Assembly: GCA_021234155.1 (NCBI GenBank)
Contig: JAJEKV010000050.1
Span: forward strand, 7,921,700-7,985,699
DNA: 64,000 bases
Reading direction: 5' to 3'
Source: Isoetes taiwanensis
Lineage: Eukaryota > Streptophyta > Lycopodiopsida > Isoetales > Isoetaceae
Shown here: positions 10,075-20,439 of the stretch, piece by piece
Layout of the letters: each line of letters opens with the position of its first letter
Numbering within the stretch: the first letter of the stretch is position 1
Program-made: the position numbers and the translations under genes
The notes under the pieces: generated by a model
Databases searched by the model: none
Told to the model about the DNA's origin: nothing
The model's input: the letters and a program-made list of their open reading frames with translations, nothing else

Positions 10075-12118
10075 AATTTAGGGCTTAACCTAATATTAAA
10101 GAACTAAAATACCAAATTAGTTAATATTAGCCAACGGGGCTGCCACGGCCCCGTCGATTGGGCAAGGGAGAGTTACTAACCTGGGACCCAAATTGGGGTT
10201 TTGTACTATTTGCTAGTCGATTTAGACAGTGGAGATGAAGGAGGAGGTGCTGCCCAACCACAGTACATTACGACCACAATTTCGGCGGAAGGATATGGCG
10301 ACCGGAGGGATGGTGGGTAGCTATGGTTCGGTTAATTACATAGTTAGCTTGGATTTGTAGCCGATTCTAGTAGGTTAGTGCAGCTGTCGGGCTTCTTTGC
10401 TTATCTCGATGATTATTAACCCTTGTTTGATAAGTTAAGAACTCGCTTCTCAACTATTGAATATGCTCACCGTGATGGATGGATGGATGTATCTTTGGTA
10501 TTATCGCTATTAGTCTTCGAGCGAGGATTAAGGGGTAAGAGATTCTCATGGCCCATGTTATTAGTATGCTCCTAGTATCTTCCATAGTACGGATTAATTG
10601 CGGCTGTGCACAAAGAGCCCAGGGTCATAGATGCTATGGTGCGGCAACACCGGACAAAGGAACACGGTGGTGAAGTGGAGGTGGTCTTGCCGCGAACATA
10701 AAAGGCTCCACAGGACCTAAGTTCAAGCATCTTAAAGAGATCGTTAGATCGCGACATCGAAGAATCTAAAACATCGAAGCATCTAAATGCAAGATCACGA
10801 ATGAATCGTCTAAAGAAATTTAAATTATTGAAAAACCTTCAATCCATTCGCGGTTTAGATACCTTTGATCTATAAGGGGACTTTTAACTAAAACCTGAGA
10901 ATATATGAATAATAGAAGAGAAAAATATTCTGAATCTTATATTACAGTTTTTCTTGCTGCCGATCCTTTTGCTGCGAGGCCTCATGACTGCTTGCAAAAC
11001 TTTTCTTTGTTGCATACCTTCCCACCACGATGCAAACTTAAGTGCATCGACCTTAAGTAAAGACCCTATAGACCAGTTATGCACCTCCATCGTCAACAGA
11101 GCTTTGAAGAAAAATAGTTACAAGGAGGCCAAAGAGGCAACAAGTGCGCTTTATTTTAGGGTCAACGGTTCGGACAATCTAATTCAAGTGTTTTTATGGC
11201 AAAAACATTTTTTTTGAAAAAATAGGTAAAGCATCTATATGTCGAGGTGTAGATTATTAGATGCGCATCTACATCTAAGCATCTTATCTTAAGATTAGCA
11301 TCAAACTTAACTTTGGGACTCTTATAGAGCTGGGCGATGGCCGTCCGCGTGAAGGCGAATTTGTCGTCCCAACACTCACAGGTGGGAAGGTGTGACATTA
11401 TGGGGTATGAGTAGATTTAGGCCGAGTAAGTCGAGATGCGGATGCGAGAGTCGCTGATGCGGCTTGCATTATTCTGCTTCGCCCATCAGGCCTTTGTATG
11501 ATTACGGAAGGGCGGCTACGACGCCTCATCGGACCAGGGACTTCATGAACCACAGGTAGGCTCGGCCCGGTGATGCCGCCGAACTTCCTAACGTCTCGAG
11601 GAAGGCTATAAGCGGCGCCATGGCGTGAATTGACCCATCACGCAGAAATTATTGCCGCAGGGAGGCGGATTAGTGGACAACCCTAGCCAATGTTCTATGC
11701 CAGCCAGCGCCATGTCAAGATTAAATCTGCTTGATCTCTTGGGGCCTAGCCGTCGGTCGATCCCCTCAGCGGTCACGAACGGGGTAGAACCATGGGTTTG
11801 GGGTGTTTTCTTGGGATTTAGATGCATATTATTCTTTTGCCGTTGGTATTTGGATGGATGGATATGCCACCCGCGCCGAGGTGGTTATTTATATGTGATT
11901 TATCGCGATTATTGCTAACCCTTGTATTCAGCTTCGGCGTAGGAGCCCCATTGAAGCGTGGTAGAATGACTATACGTGTCCTTCTTTCCGGGCATCATAT
12001 TATAGATGGCCCGGAATAGGCGAGGAGGAGCCACACTCTCATGGCCCGAGTTAGTGCATGCATGGGAGAAAGTCCCGTATGTATCGTCAGAAGTGCGTAT
12101 ATGTTAGGGGGCGTCACA
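10075..12118 (+). repeat. N1 LTR copy C, interrupted by an insertion
   Basis: It matches copy A from 'cctaatattaaag' through the 3' end GGGGGCGTCACA, but is split by a foreign block at 10718-11313. The two halves (10075-10717 and 11314-12118) together equal copy A. The end at 12118 is the right boundary of N1, and G1 integrase sequence follows on the minus strand. Confidence 0.75.
10718..11313. mobile_element. ~596 bp insertion in LTR copy C, MITE-like
   Basis: Copy A reads 'ccaggactcctatg' (8236-8249) where copy C reads 'cacaggacc', then 596 bp of unrelated DNA, then 'gggactcttatag'. The repeat of 'ggac(t)' on both sides is a likely target-site duplication. The ends form an imperfect inverted repeat: TAAGTTCAAGCATCTTAA at the left, and TAAGTTTGATGCTAATCTTA at the right read on the minus strand. 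GCATCT/AGATGC motifs recur near both ends. No transposase is encoded; the plus frame 10954-11217 shows no domain. Superfamily uncertain (hAT-like size and layout). Confidence 0.65.
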
Positions 12119-12120
12119 TG

Positions 12121-12900
12121 CCCGATATCTGATCAAGCATTGGTAGCCATAATTGATATGAATGGCGACTCTCCCCGCTAATGCCGTTATATACAGAAAC
12201 TCCACCAAGAGTGGATATATTCATCCACTTTGAAGTAAGCTTACGTTCGGACATAGTTCCTCAACATGTCTTTTAATATCATGTTAGCAGTTCCTCACAA
12301 TGCGCCCTTCCGGTTTGAGATGTCTGATGTGCTCATGGACAATTTTATGCGGATGGTGGTGTTGAAGAGATATTATTTCCGAATAAGCTCATGAACCCGG
12401 GTCCCCTATCGAAGATGATCTCCATGGCATTACATTGGAGTCTAAAATCTCTTCGTGAAAAGAGCGCTTTGGCGGTGTATAGTCTTGTAATGGGTGGTTA
12501 TTGCCATCTTGGACAACTTGTGGAAGCCACAACCATCAAAGCGGCTTTGCCTTTGTGTTTTGGAAGCCACATTATGAAGTTCATGCTTATCACCTCCCAT
12601 TTGGCATTTGGGACTGCTAGAGGTTCCTAGCACTCCTGGTATTGAAGTTGTTAACGCTTTCATTTCTTGGCATGGTTGACGCTGGGATGTAATAAAACAT
12701 ACCTTCTCATGCGGGCGATTATGGAAGAAGCTACTTTTTATCTTGAAGTAAGGTTTCATGAATCTGGCGTGGCGGCTATTGGGTTGTGTATGCGTGTGTC
12801 ATGGAGGATCAACTTTCTACAACTTCACGGATGCCTCCCCGGTCGCATAATTTATTTTATAATAGAGGAGGTTACCTTCTCTTTTTGGGGAAATGTTTGA
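12121..12900 (-). pseudogene. G1 integrase, zinc-binding region and catalytic core
   Basis: The minus frame 12442-12759 contains CGFHKLSKMA, a variant of the VVVDKLSKMAHF block that follows the first catalytic Asp in Ty3/gypsy integrases. Further left, FDRGPGFMSLFG (12.43-12.37 kb) is the second-Asp block (SDRDP.F.S.FW). Past several frameshifts, an EF-Y-N...NYGYQ segment is readable down to 12.12 kb, where N1 interrupts. The reading frame changes several times, so no protein is made. Confidence 0.75.
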
Positions 12901-13640
12901 AGGTCTCCCTTTCTTTATGCGATTTATTGCCTCCTTTGAAGGCTTACTTAGAGCTTCCTTGAGAGATCGATCCTTGTGCATTGGCAATGTTCTTCCTATT
13001 TTTGCCAAACTCGACGAGTAGATATTGATATGGCATTGCAATGGACTCTTGTTGTCAAAGGGTGCCTTGAGGAAGGCGTGCAACTCGTTAAGCTTTGGTT
13101 GGTTTTGTATACTATCTCAAACTCATTATTCTTCACAATTCCATCATTGCCTACTGCCTTAGGTTGAGATGTGATTGGGTGAAAATATGGAGACTTTGGT
13201 GAAGTGCTGTTTCAAGGCTGGAACTTCCTCTAACAAGTAGTGCCTCCAGATTTTTAATGCTCTTACAACTGCCAGTAGCTCTTCATCATGGGTGGGATAG
13301 CGCATCTCGGCATCATTCACCTTCCTTGAGTCATAAAATTTATGACCCGCTTTCTTGCATTAATTTTGCTCTAGTTGCATTTTTACTCTGGAAGTCGATT
13401 CGCGATCAATTTATGTTTGTCGACGCTCCGGCGATTAATGTTAAAATTTGGGGGCCGAGTTGTTAATGCTTCTTTCAGGCCCTCAAATCTTGCTTGTGCT
13501 TTCTTGTGCAATGCTATACCTAGTCTTTGACCTTTTCTACTTTAATGAAATCTATCAATAGGGCTGCTATCTTTGCAAAGTTCTTGACAAATTTCACGTA
13601 ATATCTGCTAAGGCAGGCTTCTCACCTCGTGAAGCGTTTT
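12901..13640 (-). pseudogene. G1 RNase H domain
   Basis: On the minus strand, 13310-13215 reads [20 protein letters not shown] followed by RHYLLEE. This is the highly conserved Ty3/gypsy RNase H block (Y.THDKELLAVV.AL..WRHYLLG) at the boundary with the reverse transcriptase. The rest of the domain is too frameshifted to follow with confidence. Confidence 0.75.
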
Positions 13641-14310
13641 GATGGTGGCCATTCAAACCCGAATCTTTTCACGGGGATCGATTAGAGATGCCTTATTATG
13701 TGACCCAAATACTCTACCCTTTTGGTAGCGAAGTGGCACTTGGATGGCCATTCGTATAGAGTTGATATCTCCTCGACTTCTCAAATGCAGCTTCTTTAAT
13801 TGTTGGATGTGCTCTTCTAAGGAGTTCATATACATCAAGATGTCATCAGAGAAAACAATGACAAATGTGTCTAGGAACTCACGAAAGATGTCATTCATGA
13901 GTCTCATGAAGGTATCTTGTTAAGCGGCGGAGTTTTGTGGATGTCTTCGCCGGTATACCCCATCAAATGGCATCCTTTGTGAACTCATGATGGCCATGTA
14001 TCTTTTCTGAAGCCCGGTTTGGATGTCTTCTTTCTTAGTGCGATCGGTGGTATTAGATCGAAATCTATTGGAGTAAGGCATATTTGTTTTTTATAGTGTG
14101 CTTGTATAATTGGCGGTAGTCAATGCACATCCCTCAAGCTTCCATCCTTTTCTTATGAATAAGATGGAGTTGCCCAGGAATAGGGAGATACTAGGTCTTA
14201 GAAATCCTAGGTCGAATGGCTCATGCAATTGTTTCTTTAACTTTCTGTTAATCACAGTACGTCATTCTATAGAGGCGTCTTACTTGTGGGTTTAGATTTT
14301 TGGTTCAAGG
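13641..14310 (-). pseudogene. G1 reverse transcriptase
   Basis: The minus frame 13653-13907 begins MRLMNDIFREFLDTFVIVFS and continues DDILMYMNSLEEH. This is the Ty3/gypsy RT block with the catalytic Asp pair (F-S-D-D at ~13850-13842; the family usually has Y/F-x-D-D). Upstream, 14060-13910 retains KKEDI...GL and the MPF stretch in shifted frames. About 230 residues would be expected; only pieces are readable. Confidence 0.85.
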
Positions 14311-14950
14311 TACTATTTCCTCGACTCCTCTAATGAGGAACTTCCTTGATCTCATCCAAAAAAAGATCGTGGAATTCCTTCACCCGGCTTAATACTTATA
14401 GGTAATTTGCTCAATATTTTGTCCTCTTTTTCCTTCTTTGACTCTGGTTCTTTGATTTCTAGCTTGAAGATGTAGGCTACTTGCTCACTTCTTAAGCTCT
14501 TAAGTAGTTTCTTAGTGGATATACATTGCATGATTGGGGTAACCTCGTTATCTGTTATCTCAATTATGTTTTAGGTCTTTATTAGTGTCACCTATACGCT
14601 TGCATAATCAATTGCCAATCTAGCTTGCCCAAGGTACTCCATTTTTATGATCAGATCATACTTGCCAATATTCATGACCTCTTCTCCTATTTTAATGTTA
14701 ATGCCTGGCAAGTCTATGTTAAAATTGATTCTTTTCCTTGTTGTATGGCGGATACTCCGCTTGCCAAGACTACCGGCCTAGGTTTGGACTTTAGGGCTTT
14801 CAACTTCAGCATTTTCACCATTACGGGGAAGCAATGTTGTGAGTGCTCCTCGTGTCTATGAGTACTATGAAGGATTTTACAACTCGTAAAGAATATATTC
14901 TCAATTTTTTGCTGATGGTTCGACATTTCCTTTCAATCATCCTATCCTAC
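14311..14950 (-). pseudogene. G1 protease end and protease-RT linker
   Basis: On the minus strand at ~14.56-14.39 kb one reads ISTKKLLKSLRSEQVAYIF and KEPESKKEKEDKI. Both are recognisable parts of the linker between aspartic protease and RT in one plant Ty3/gypsy group. The 14.75-14.60 kb part (INIKIGEEVMNIGKYDLIIK, then MEYLGQARLAIDYA) matches the C-terminal half of the retropepsin domain (YDLILGVQWL... equivalent). The catalytic DTG/DSG end lies in damaged sequence near 14.8 kb and was not found. No gag could be identified further right. Confidence 0.7.
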
Positions 14951-15864
14951 TCCCAAGACAAAAAGCCTTCTCAATGGCATTTAAGACTATTTGGAGTGCC
15001 ATAGCTATTATGTTGGTTTAACTACACAGTTTTAACATATGAATTCCATGTGTTTGTGTCTTCTCCCCAAGACATTATCTCTTTATTTGGAATGCCATTA
15101 TAATATTGGCCACGAGCGGTGACATGTAGCCGATATTGACTAGAGAAGGGCAAGCGTGGAACACTACCATCCCCAACTAGAGCTTTTATCCAAAAGAAGC
15201 ATGATTTGAACTAGATGGCACCATTAGTAGTTAGCCTACATTTTTTGGATACAATCAGACTTGTTTATTGTATGGAGTGACATTGGTCATAAAAGGATAT
15301 AGACAACTTCAGCTACGCGAGCGCTTAAGTTGCACAGAAATGGAATCCCCTCTTTGGTTTATATTCACCATGATTTAAATCTAAAATATAGCAAAAAGCC
15401 ACTACTAAAGAAATGGGTACTAATCAAGTAGGCTAACTATTATACAAAACTATGGTAACAAACTAAAATAATAAATCATAAGTAAGAACTATGTTATATA
15501 ACTATCGATACACATTAATTCATCAAGTAACTTTTCTTTATTAGAGTGGTTCCATGTGACAAGTGCTGGGATAAATAGATATACTTGATTAATTTTTGAA
15601 ATTAAATTAGAGATATACAAGTATTATCAGAAAAGGTATATTGGTGTGAAATACAATTTACAACTGCAATATGTCGATGCATTGGTAGTAGGACCCTTTT
15701 CCCGCGGCCGGTTTACACAAAATAGAGTTATCATATATAATACATGACAGTATTTGTGACTTCAGGGCAAAAGATACGACACACAAATTTACACTTTCTT
15801 TTCCACTGCATAGTGCATTTTCGTAGCCATAAAATATGACATCAATAAAATACTAGTGGAAAAC
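14951..15864. other. AT-rich intergenic DNA, no gene seen
   Basis: Expected to hold the gag and leader of G1, but neither a zinc knuckle nor a primer site could be read. The sequence is AT-rich with no long frame. It may be post-insertion debris or the old insertion flank. Confidence 0.3.
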
Positions 15865-15937
15865 CACTACAAAATAAGACACGTCTTATTTTTAGTTATA
15901 TTTTCAAATAAGACTACGTGTCTTAATTTATAGTAGT
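15865..15937. mobile_element. Small MITE with terminal inverted repeats
   Basis: The left end CACTACAAAATAAGACACGT and the right end, read on the minus strand (ACTACTATAAATTAAGACAC), are near-identical inverted repeats of ~30 bp. They continue into TCTTATTT on both sides and leave only a few bases of loop. At ~73 bp it is a hairpin-like miniature element or a deletion derivative of one. No coding capacity. Confidence 0.65.
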
Positions 15938-16095
15938 ATCCGAACCTATTCTTGAACCTAAATAGTACATATTTTCATAATGGAAAAATGACTTTCTTTT
16001 AGGGCAATAGGTGGCCAAACCTCATTTGTTAAAATATGTGACTTTTAGAAATAAGACTATTGTGGAAAAGGGCTTCAAGATGCTCGGAACCTCAA

Positions 16096-16500
16096 TTAAA
16101 TTGGCAATAATGAGTCTGAGGGAACTCCAATGCATTGGCATTGAGATCCTGGAACTTCAATATGTGAGCATATATCCATGTACATATCTTGGTATATAAG
16201 ATCACTGTATTCGTTTCTCTCGTACGTGTAGTTGTTATTTTGACAACTGCACTTATTTTTCTCTGGCTCCTCTGGAGGATCTTCTTTTTTTTCCTCCTTC
16301 GGCTTCTTTGGAGGAGTCGGAGGAGCCTTCTTTTCATCCTCCTCCGACTTTTTTAGACTAAATCCATCTACTTCTTTCTTCTTCTTCTTCTTCTTTGGAT
16401 CCTTCTTGTTGCTTTTGTAATATGCTCTTACTCCTATGCTTAGGGCTATGGTCCCATCAATCCCACCAATGCTGATGCCAATACTTTTGGGGTTGTTAAT
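16096..16500 (-). pseudogene. Membrane-spanning exon with charged tail (left palindrome copy)
   Basis: Minus-strand frame ending at a stop at 16096. A single hydrophobic Gly-rich segment (ISIGGIDGTIALSIGV, about 16417-16485) is followed by a Lys tract (seven Lys), then a Lys/Glu/Pro-rich tail of ~100 residues with PPTPPKKP. The segment is clearly related to IIIGGIGGTIVLASVFGV on the plus strand at 22081-22146, so the two are paralogues in opposite orientation. The start used by a naive frame (16704) is wrong: its N-terminal Phe/Ser stretch comes from a GAAAA microsatellite. The exon probably starts after an AG near 16490. Family not recognised; fits a type I membrane protein. Upstream exons are damaged, so probably a pseudogene. 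Confidence 0.5.
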
Positions 16501-16583
16501 CAACAAGCAAACTGTCATTCCATGCTCATAGTTATGAAGACAAGAAAACAAGCAAATCTGAACGACACAATTAGTACTTGGTA

Positions 16584-16653
16584 CAAAAGAAAAGAAAAGA
16601 AAAGAAAAGAAAAGAAAAGAAAAGAAAAGAATAGAATAGAATAGAATAGAATG
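16584..16653 (+). repeat. (GAAAA)n / (GAATA)n microsatellite
   Basis: About nine AAAAG units run into about five AATAG units. On the minus strand they give artificial Phe/Ser-rich frames. Confidence 0.95.
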
Positions 16654-17218
16654 GGAGAATATGATTTTCATGATCCCGCAGGAGACCAAGCCTATGGGAC
16701 CCAAATTGCAAAGAGAGGAAGCGTGATGATATTACTACGGAGTTAAAGCCGCCAGAAGAGTTTAGAGGAAAAGAGCGAGTAGCAATCACAGGATCTTGCG
16801 ACATCTTGCAGTTATATACATAATCCACAAGAATACCGGTGAGGTTAATGGCGGACGGGGGCATAAGCGAGGTCGTATCCATTAAATCAGGAGGTCTGAT
16901 GCCGGCTCAAAAACCCTCTGGTAGTGCTCGGTGGTAAGCTCATCACCCGAGGGGCTGATGGGGCACAATAACCCGAGCATCACAGAGGCGGATATGCTCA
17001 CTACGTGAGACCGGACACGGAGAGTGACTCATCCTCAAGCCGGTGGCCCGGCCAGCCCGGACTCTGTCCTCCACGCTGACTCCCAAATCCATCTCCACTG
17101 TCTCTCAATCACGAGAAGGTGGTGTGCACACAATGCAGATGGAAGCAATCACCTGGCAGCTTTCCTTGGGTAGATGGGTGCGGGTAGTGGTGTGGGCCCT
17201 AAGTGAGCATAAGATAAA

Positions 17219-17262
17219 GAAAAGAAAGAAAGAAAGAAAGAAAGAAAGAAAAGAAAAGGAAA
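17219..17262 (+). repeat. (GAAA)n microsatellite
   Basis: Tetranucleotide tract of about ten units. It sits in the presumed intron between the 17.3 kb exon and the 16.5 kb exon of the left palindrome copy. Confidence 0.95.
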
Positions 17263-17470
17263 GATACTTGCGCCATGAGTCATATTCAGAGTTCAAAATT
17301 AGACTTTCAGGATGAGGAAGAATTAGGAGGAGGTAGGAAGGGGAATAGCCAAAGTATATCTTCATAATTGTCGATTTGAGGATGAGGTATTAGCAGTTGC
17401 AATCACGGTATCTGTGGTGACAAACCTTGCATGGTTTCATTTGTTAACAACCATGAGACAACCCTTATGC
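17260..17470 (-). pseudogene. Exon related to the plus-strand exon at 21760-21920
   Basis: The minus frame reads YFGYSPSYLLLILPHPESLI, against YFSYSPSYPPPLPTSSSSRK on the plus strand at ~21840. At DNA level 'ttgttaacaaatgaaaccatgc' on the minus strand (near 17440) matches 'ttgttaacaaatcaaaccatgc' at 21731. A one-base deletion just before the YF segment breaks the frame relative to the plus copy, so this copy is probably dead. In the same order as the plus copy, the transmembrane exon follows downstream (16.5 kb). Confidence 0.55.
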
Positions 17471-17959
17471 AGACCCATGGTAGCAGGCCGCTCGGTATTG
17501 AACCTTGAATGTGCACAGTAGGCGTTCGAGACAGAGCATAAATGGGTAGAAGCGACTACTCATAAACATCTAGGCGGTTTACTTGATTAGCTAAGGGCAT
17601 GTAGGTTAGGAGCGATCTACCGGTTAGTATCGAGCAATGTTGGATCTTTGGGAGTTGACATGGCAAATCAGAGTAAGTTGAAGTTATTGGAATTATGATG
17701 CTAATGGTTTTCTTTTAGAGACATCAAAGAGATGGTATCCTCGGAGAGGAAGCGATTATCACGGAGGCTTGGTGGTTAGCAATAAAATGTTAAGGGAGAA
17801 TTCTCTATGTAATGATGGGAAGTAACTTTTGACAATGTTGAGATGAGTTCCCTTGTAGTTTGGTGAATACATGATCATGATACTTATAAAGGGATTTGAG
17901 AAGTGCTTGGATCTATGATAGACCCATGAGGACATGGGTTAATTTTTAGAAAGCATACT

Positions 17960-19170
17960 TGATCTGGCCACTTTGATGGGTCAATATCGTGTTATGTATG
18001 TATATACATATTCATATGTATACAGCATGAAATTAGGGTTTGCCTTTTTGGAGAAGGATTGATGCGAGCATGAAGGCAAAAGAGCAATTAAGGCAGTTTG
18101 GAGCCTGAAATTTGAAGCATCATATCTCGGCGACCCGAGATCCTTTCAAGTGATTTTTCTTTTCTGGAAAGATATTTAAGTTAGCTTTCGGAATGGGTCT
18201 GATCGAGCCAGAGAAACTCATCCGTATCACAAAAGTTATGACAGAAATTTGTGATCTTGAGTCAGAATTGGTGCACTATGAATGTTCTTCTGCGGTTTAA
18301 TTCTTGGAGCTAGATGGCGATCTTTGGAGGGCACAATCAATACCAAGGGGGCCAGAGGTCTATCCATGAAGAAATTCTCAGGTGGGGTTTTGCTTTAATC
18401 AATTGAAATGTGCTATGAGCTGCCATGATTAGTTTGTGCATGACTCTTGGATGTGGATATGATAAATTATGAATTTGTTAGAGACTCATAAAATTTAGAG
18501 AGGTTATCGATTGATTGGAAATATCTTTGTAAGGGCTGATTCTAAGTCGAGAAATGGCTGAATATTACATGAGAAGCACCAATTCAGCATGGAAACTTTA
18601 GAAAGAGCGAGGGTGAATTAGGATCATCGGCCAGAGAGCTCTCAATGCCATTTTGTGTTCCGTTATGTTTTGTTATTTTGTGTTTTATTATGCTTTAGCT
18701 TCTTTGGTCTTGTATATCTTTGCTTTATCAATTTATTTGCATGTCTAATATAAAACTAAGTACACATGGATGGAATTGGGTTGCATTTAGGCTTATATTG
18801 AGAGGAGATCGAAGACATGAAAATTTGGCGAGAATAATCATAAGTAGTAAGAATATGCATTGTTTGATTAATTGTCTAACTATGGTAAAATTCTAAGGAT
18901 TGGGATAAAGTATCTTTCTTAGCTCATGGAGATGGGGCTAATGTGGAAGAAGTAGCCTACTTACGGATATAGAGCATCAAGCGACCCCTCGGCATCAAGG
19001 GATTTGACATCAAGTTCACATGTGGATCTTGGGAAATGGGGATGCTTGAGACATCAAGAGTTATTGAGATTGAGGCGGATTCGCATTGGTACAAGGAGAG
19101 TCATGTGAAGCTTAGGGGTTTCTAAACGTGGCTATAGCGCTGATACGCTATTGGAGCTACATCAATGGCG
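17960..19170 (+). repeat. Left inner arm of the palindrome
   Basis: Matches the minus strand of 19315-20220 in many blocks: 'tttctggaaagatat' (~18160), 'gatgtggatatgataaatta' (~18450), 'gcatgtctaatataaaacta' (~18740), 'catggagatgg' (~18925), 'gtcatgtgaagctt' (~19100) and 'ggagctacatcaatg' (~19156). No protein family was recognised in either arm. Confidence 0.7.
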
Positions 19171-19314
19171 GTCGGTTCGTAACTTATGACTCTTGGATAA
19201 TGGATATGATAAATTATAGATTTATTCTTGGTGAAGAATTAAATCTTCCTTTCAATTGAGCCAAGGTTCATTGAGTCATTTGTTCATTGAGAATTAAATT
19301 TGTCATTGATGTAG

Positions 19315-20220
19315 CTCCAATAGCGATTGCTTCATGCTATAGCCACGTTTGAAACCCAAGCTTCACATGACTTTCTCATAAACTCAGAACCATCTTATCT
19401 CAATAATCTTTGCGATATAGCACTTCCATCTGGCTGAACCATTTGATGCTGAAATCTTGGAAGTGCAGAGAAACCATTAACTTCTACATCGACCAATAAC
19501 CATCTCCATGAGCAGAAAAGGCTGCCCATCCCCAATCCTTAAATTTTACCGTAGTTAGATGATGACTCAAACATTATTCTTACGCTTATGATTGATACGC
19601 TTTCCGACTCTTCTTCGATTCCTGGCTGCTAAGCTCAAATGCCGTGCGCAGTTTTATATTGGGACATGCAGGCAAATTGACGTTCCGACAAGCGCAAGCA
19701 CAAACACAATAAAGGCTGCTAGCGTGTTTTACAAAATAGTAACATTGAAGGCTTCGGCGAGATCGATTGTTTCCGACAACTAAAGTTTCCATGTAATTCG
19801 GCCATTTTGACAGAATCGGCCGCTATTTCAATCGTGACAACCTTTCTCTAGCCTTATGAGTCTGGCTATTCATAATTTGCTCATATCCACATCCGGAATT
19901 TCAAGCTCGTAACGGCTCTGGCAAAAGCAAACTGCAGTATGATTTTCGGGCCTGTGCCTCAGATCATCTATCAAATTGGCTAGCGAGCCATTCATGGTGA
20001 TCAACTCGGCATCACAATTTCTATCGCTTTGCGTACAGTGAGTTCGACGTCGGAACCCATTCGGAAAGCTGGCATATCTTTCGAAAAAGAAAATCACTCG
20101 GTCATCAGGTCGGGCTCAAAACCGGTATCGCAACAATCACTCAAAGGCGAAACTGAGAACATCATGTTGTGCTTGTCTTCTTTCACATACGTAAATACGA
20201 CATATTGACTGTCGATATTT
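19315..20220 (-). repeat. Right inner arm of the palindrome
   Basis: Reverse complement of the left inner arm. Two adjoining minus frames, 19870-20097 (75 residues) and 19586-19792 (68 residues, Cys-rich), are the longest open stretches and may be remains of coding sequence of the parent gene, but neither shows a known domain. The arms differ by frame-breaking indels, so an intact gene is unlikely here. Confidence 0.7.
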
Positions 20221-20439
20221 GAGCTGTTAACTACAATGATCTTTGTCAAGAAGCACAAAGTGCCTTTTCGTAGTTTGTGGCCCGGTTGCCCATGGGAACG
20301 GAATATGAAGCATTAATGGTTTCGCCAAACATGTGCACCACACATTCATGCGGCATTTCAGGTTCTATTTGTTGTTTGGATCATATACCAGTCCCCATAT
20401 TCCTTCTGTCACAGTCCATGTCACGGAGATGTGACCACT

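Larger units (their letters stand above)
7501..12118 (+). mobile_element. N1: LTR element inserted into the G1 integrase
   Basis: Three copies or part-copies of one LTR are found here: A (~7501-9030), B (~9611-10074, 3' part only) and C (~10075-12118). Copy A ends GGGGCGTCCGCA and is followed by a tRNA-Met-type primer site, so the element is on the plus strand. Copy C ends GGGGGCGTCACA at 12118, and the G1 integrase resumes right after. Only ~0.6 kb of non-LTR sequence is left between A and B, so nearly all internal sequence is gone. The A-internal-B-C order with a B/C junction looks like unequal LTR recombination. No target duplication could be defined. Confidence 0.75.
5641..14950 (-). mobile_element. 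G1: decayed Ty3/gypsy retrotransposon, minus strand
   Basis: Read on the minus strand, from right to left, the parts come in Ty3/gypsy order: protease/linker (14.95-14.31 kb), reverse transcriptase (14.31-13.64), RNase H (13.64-12.90), integrase (12.90-12.12), a 4.6 kb foreign insertion (N1), integrase C-terminus (7.50-7.09), polypurine tract (6.20) and 3' LTR. The order and the integrase-last arrangement separate it from Ty1/copia. All domains carry stops and frameshifts, so it is inactive. The gag and the 5' LTR were not found to the right. LTR and integrase style suggest a chromovirus, but the chromodomain itself was not clearly read. Confidence 0.8.

Noticed and set aside
16505-16704. Hydrophobic Phe/Ser/Leu N-terminus of the 202-codon minus frame, like a signal or membrane region
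   Set aside because: It is the translation of the GAAAA/GAATA microsatellite and not a real protein segment.
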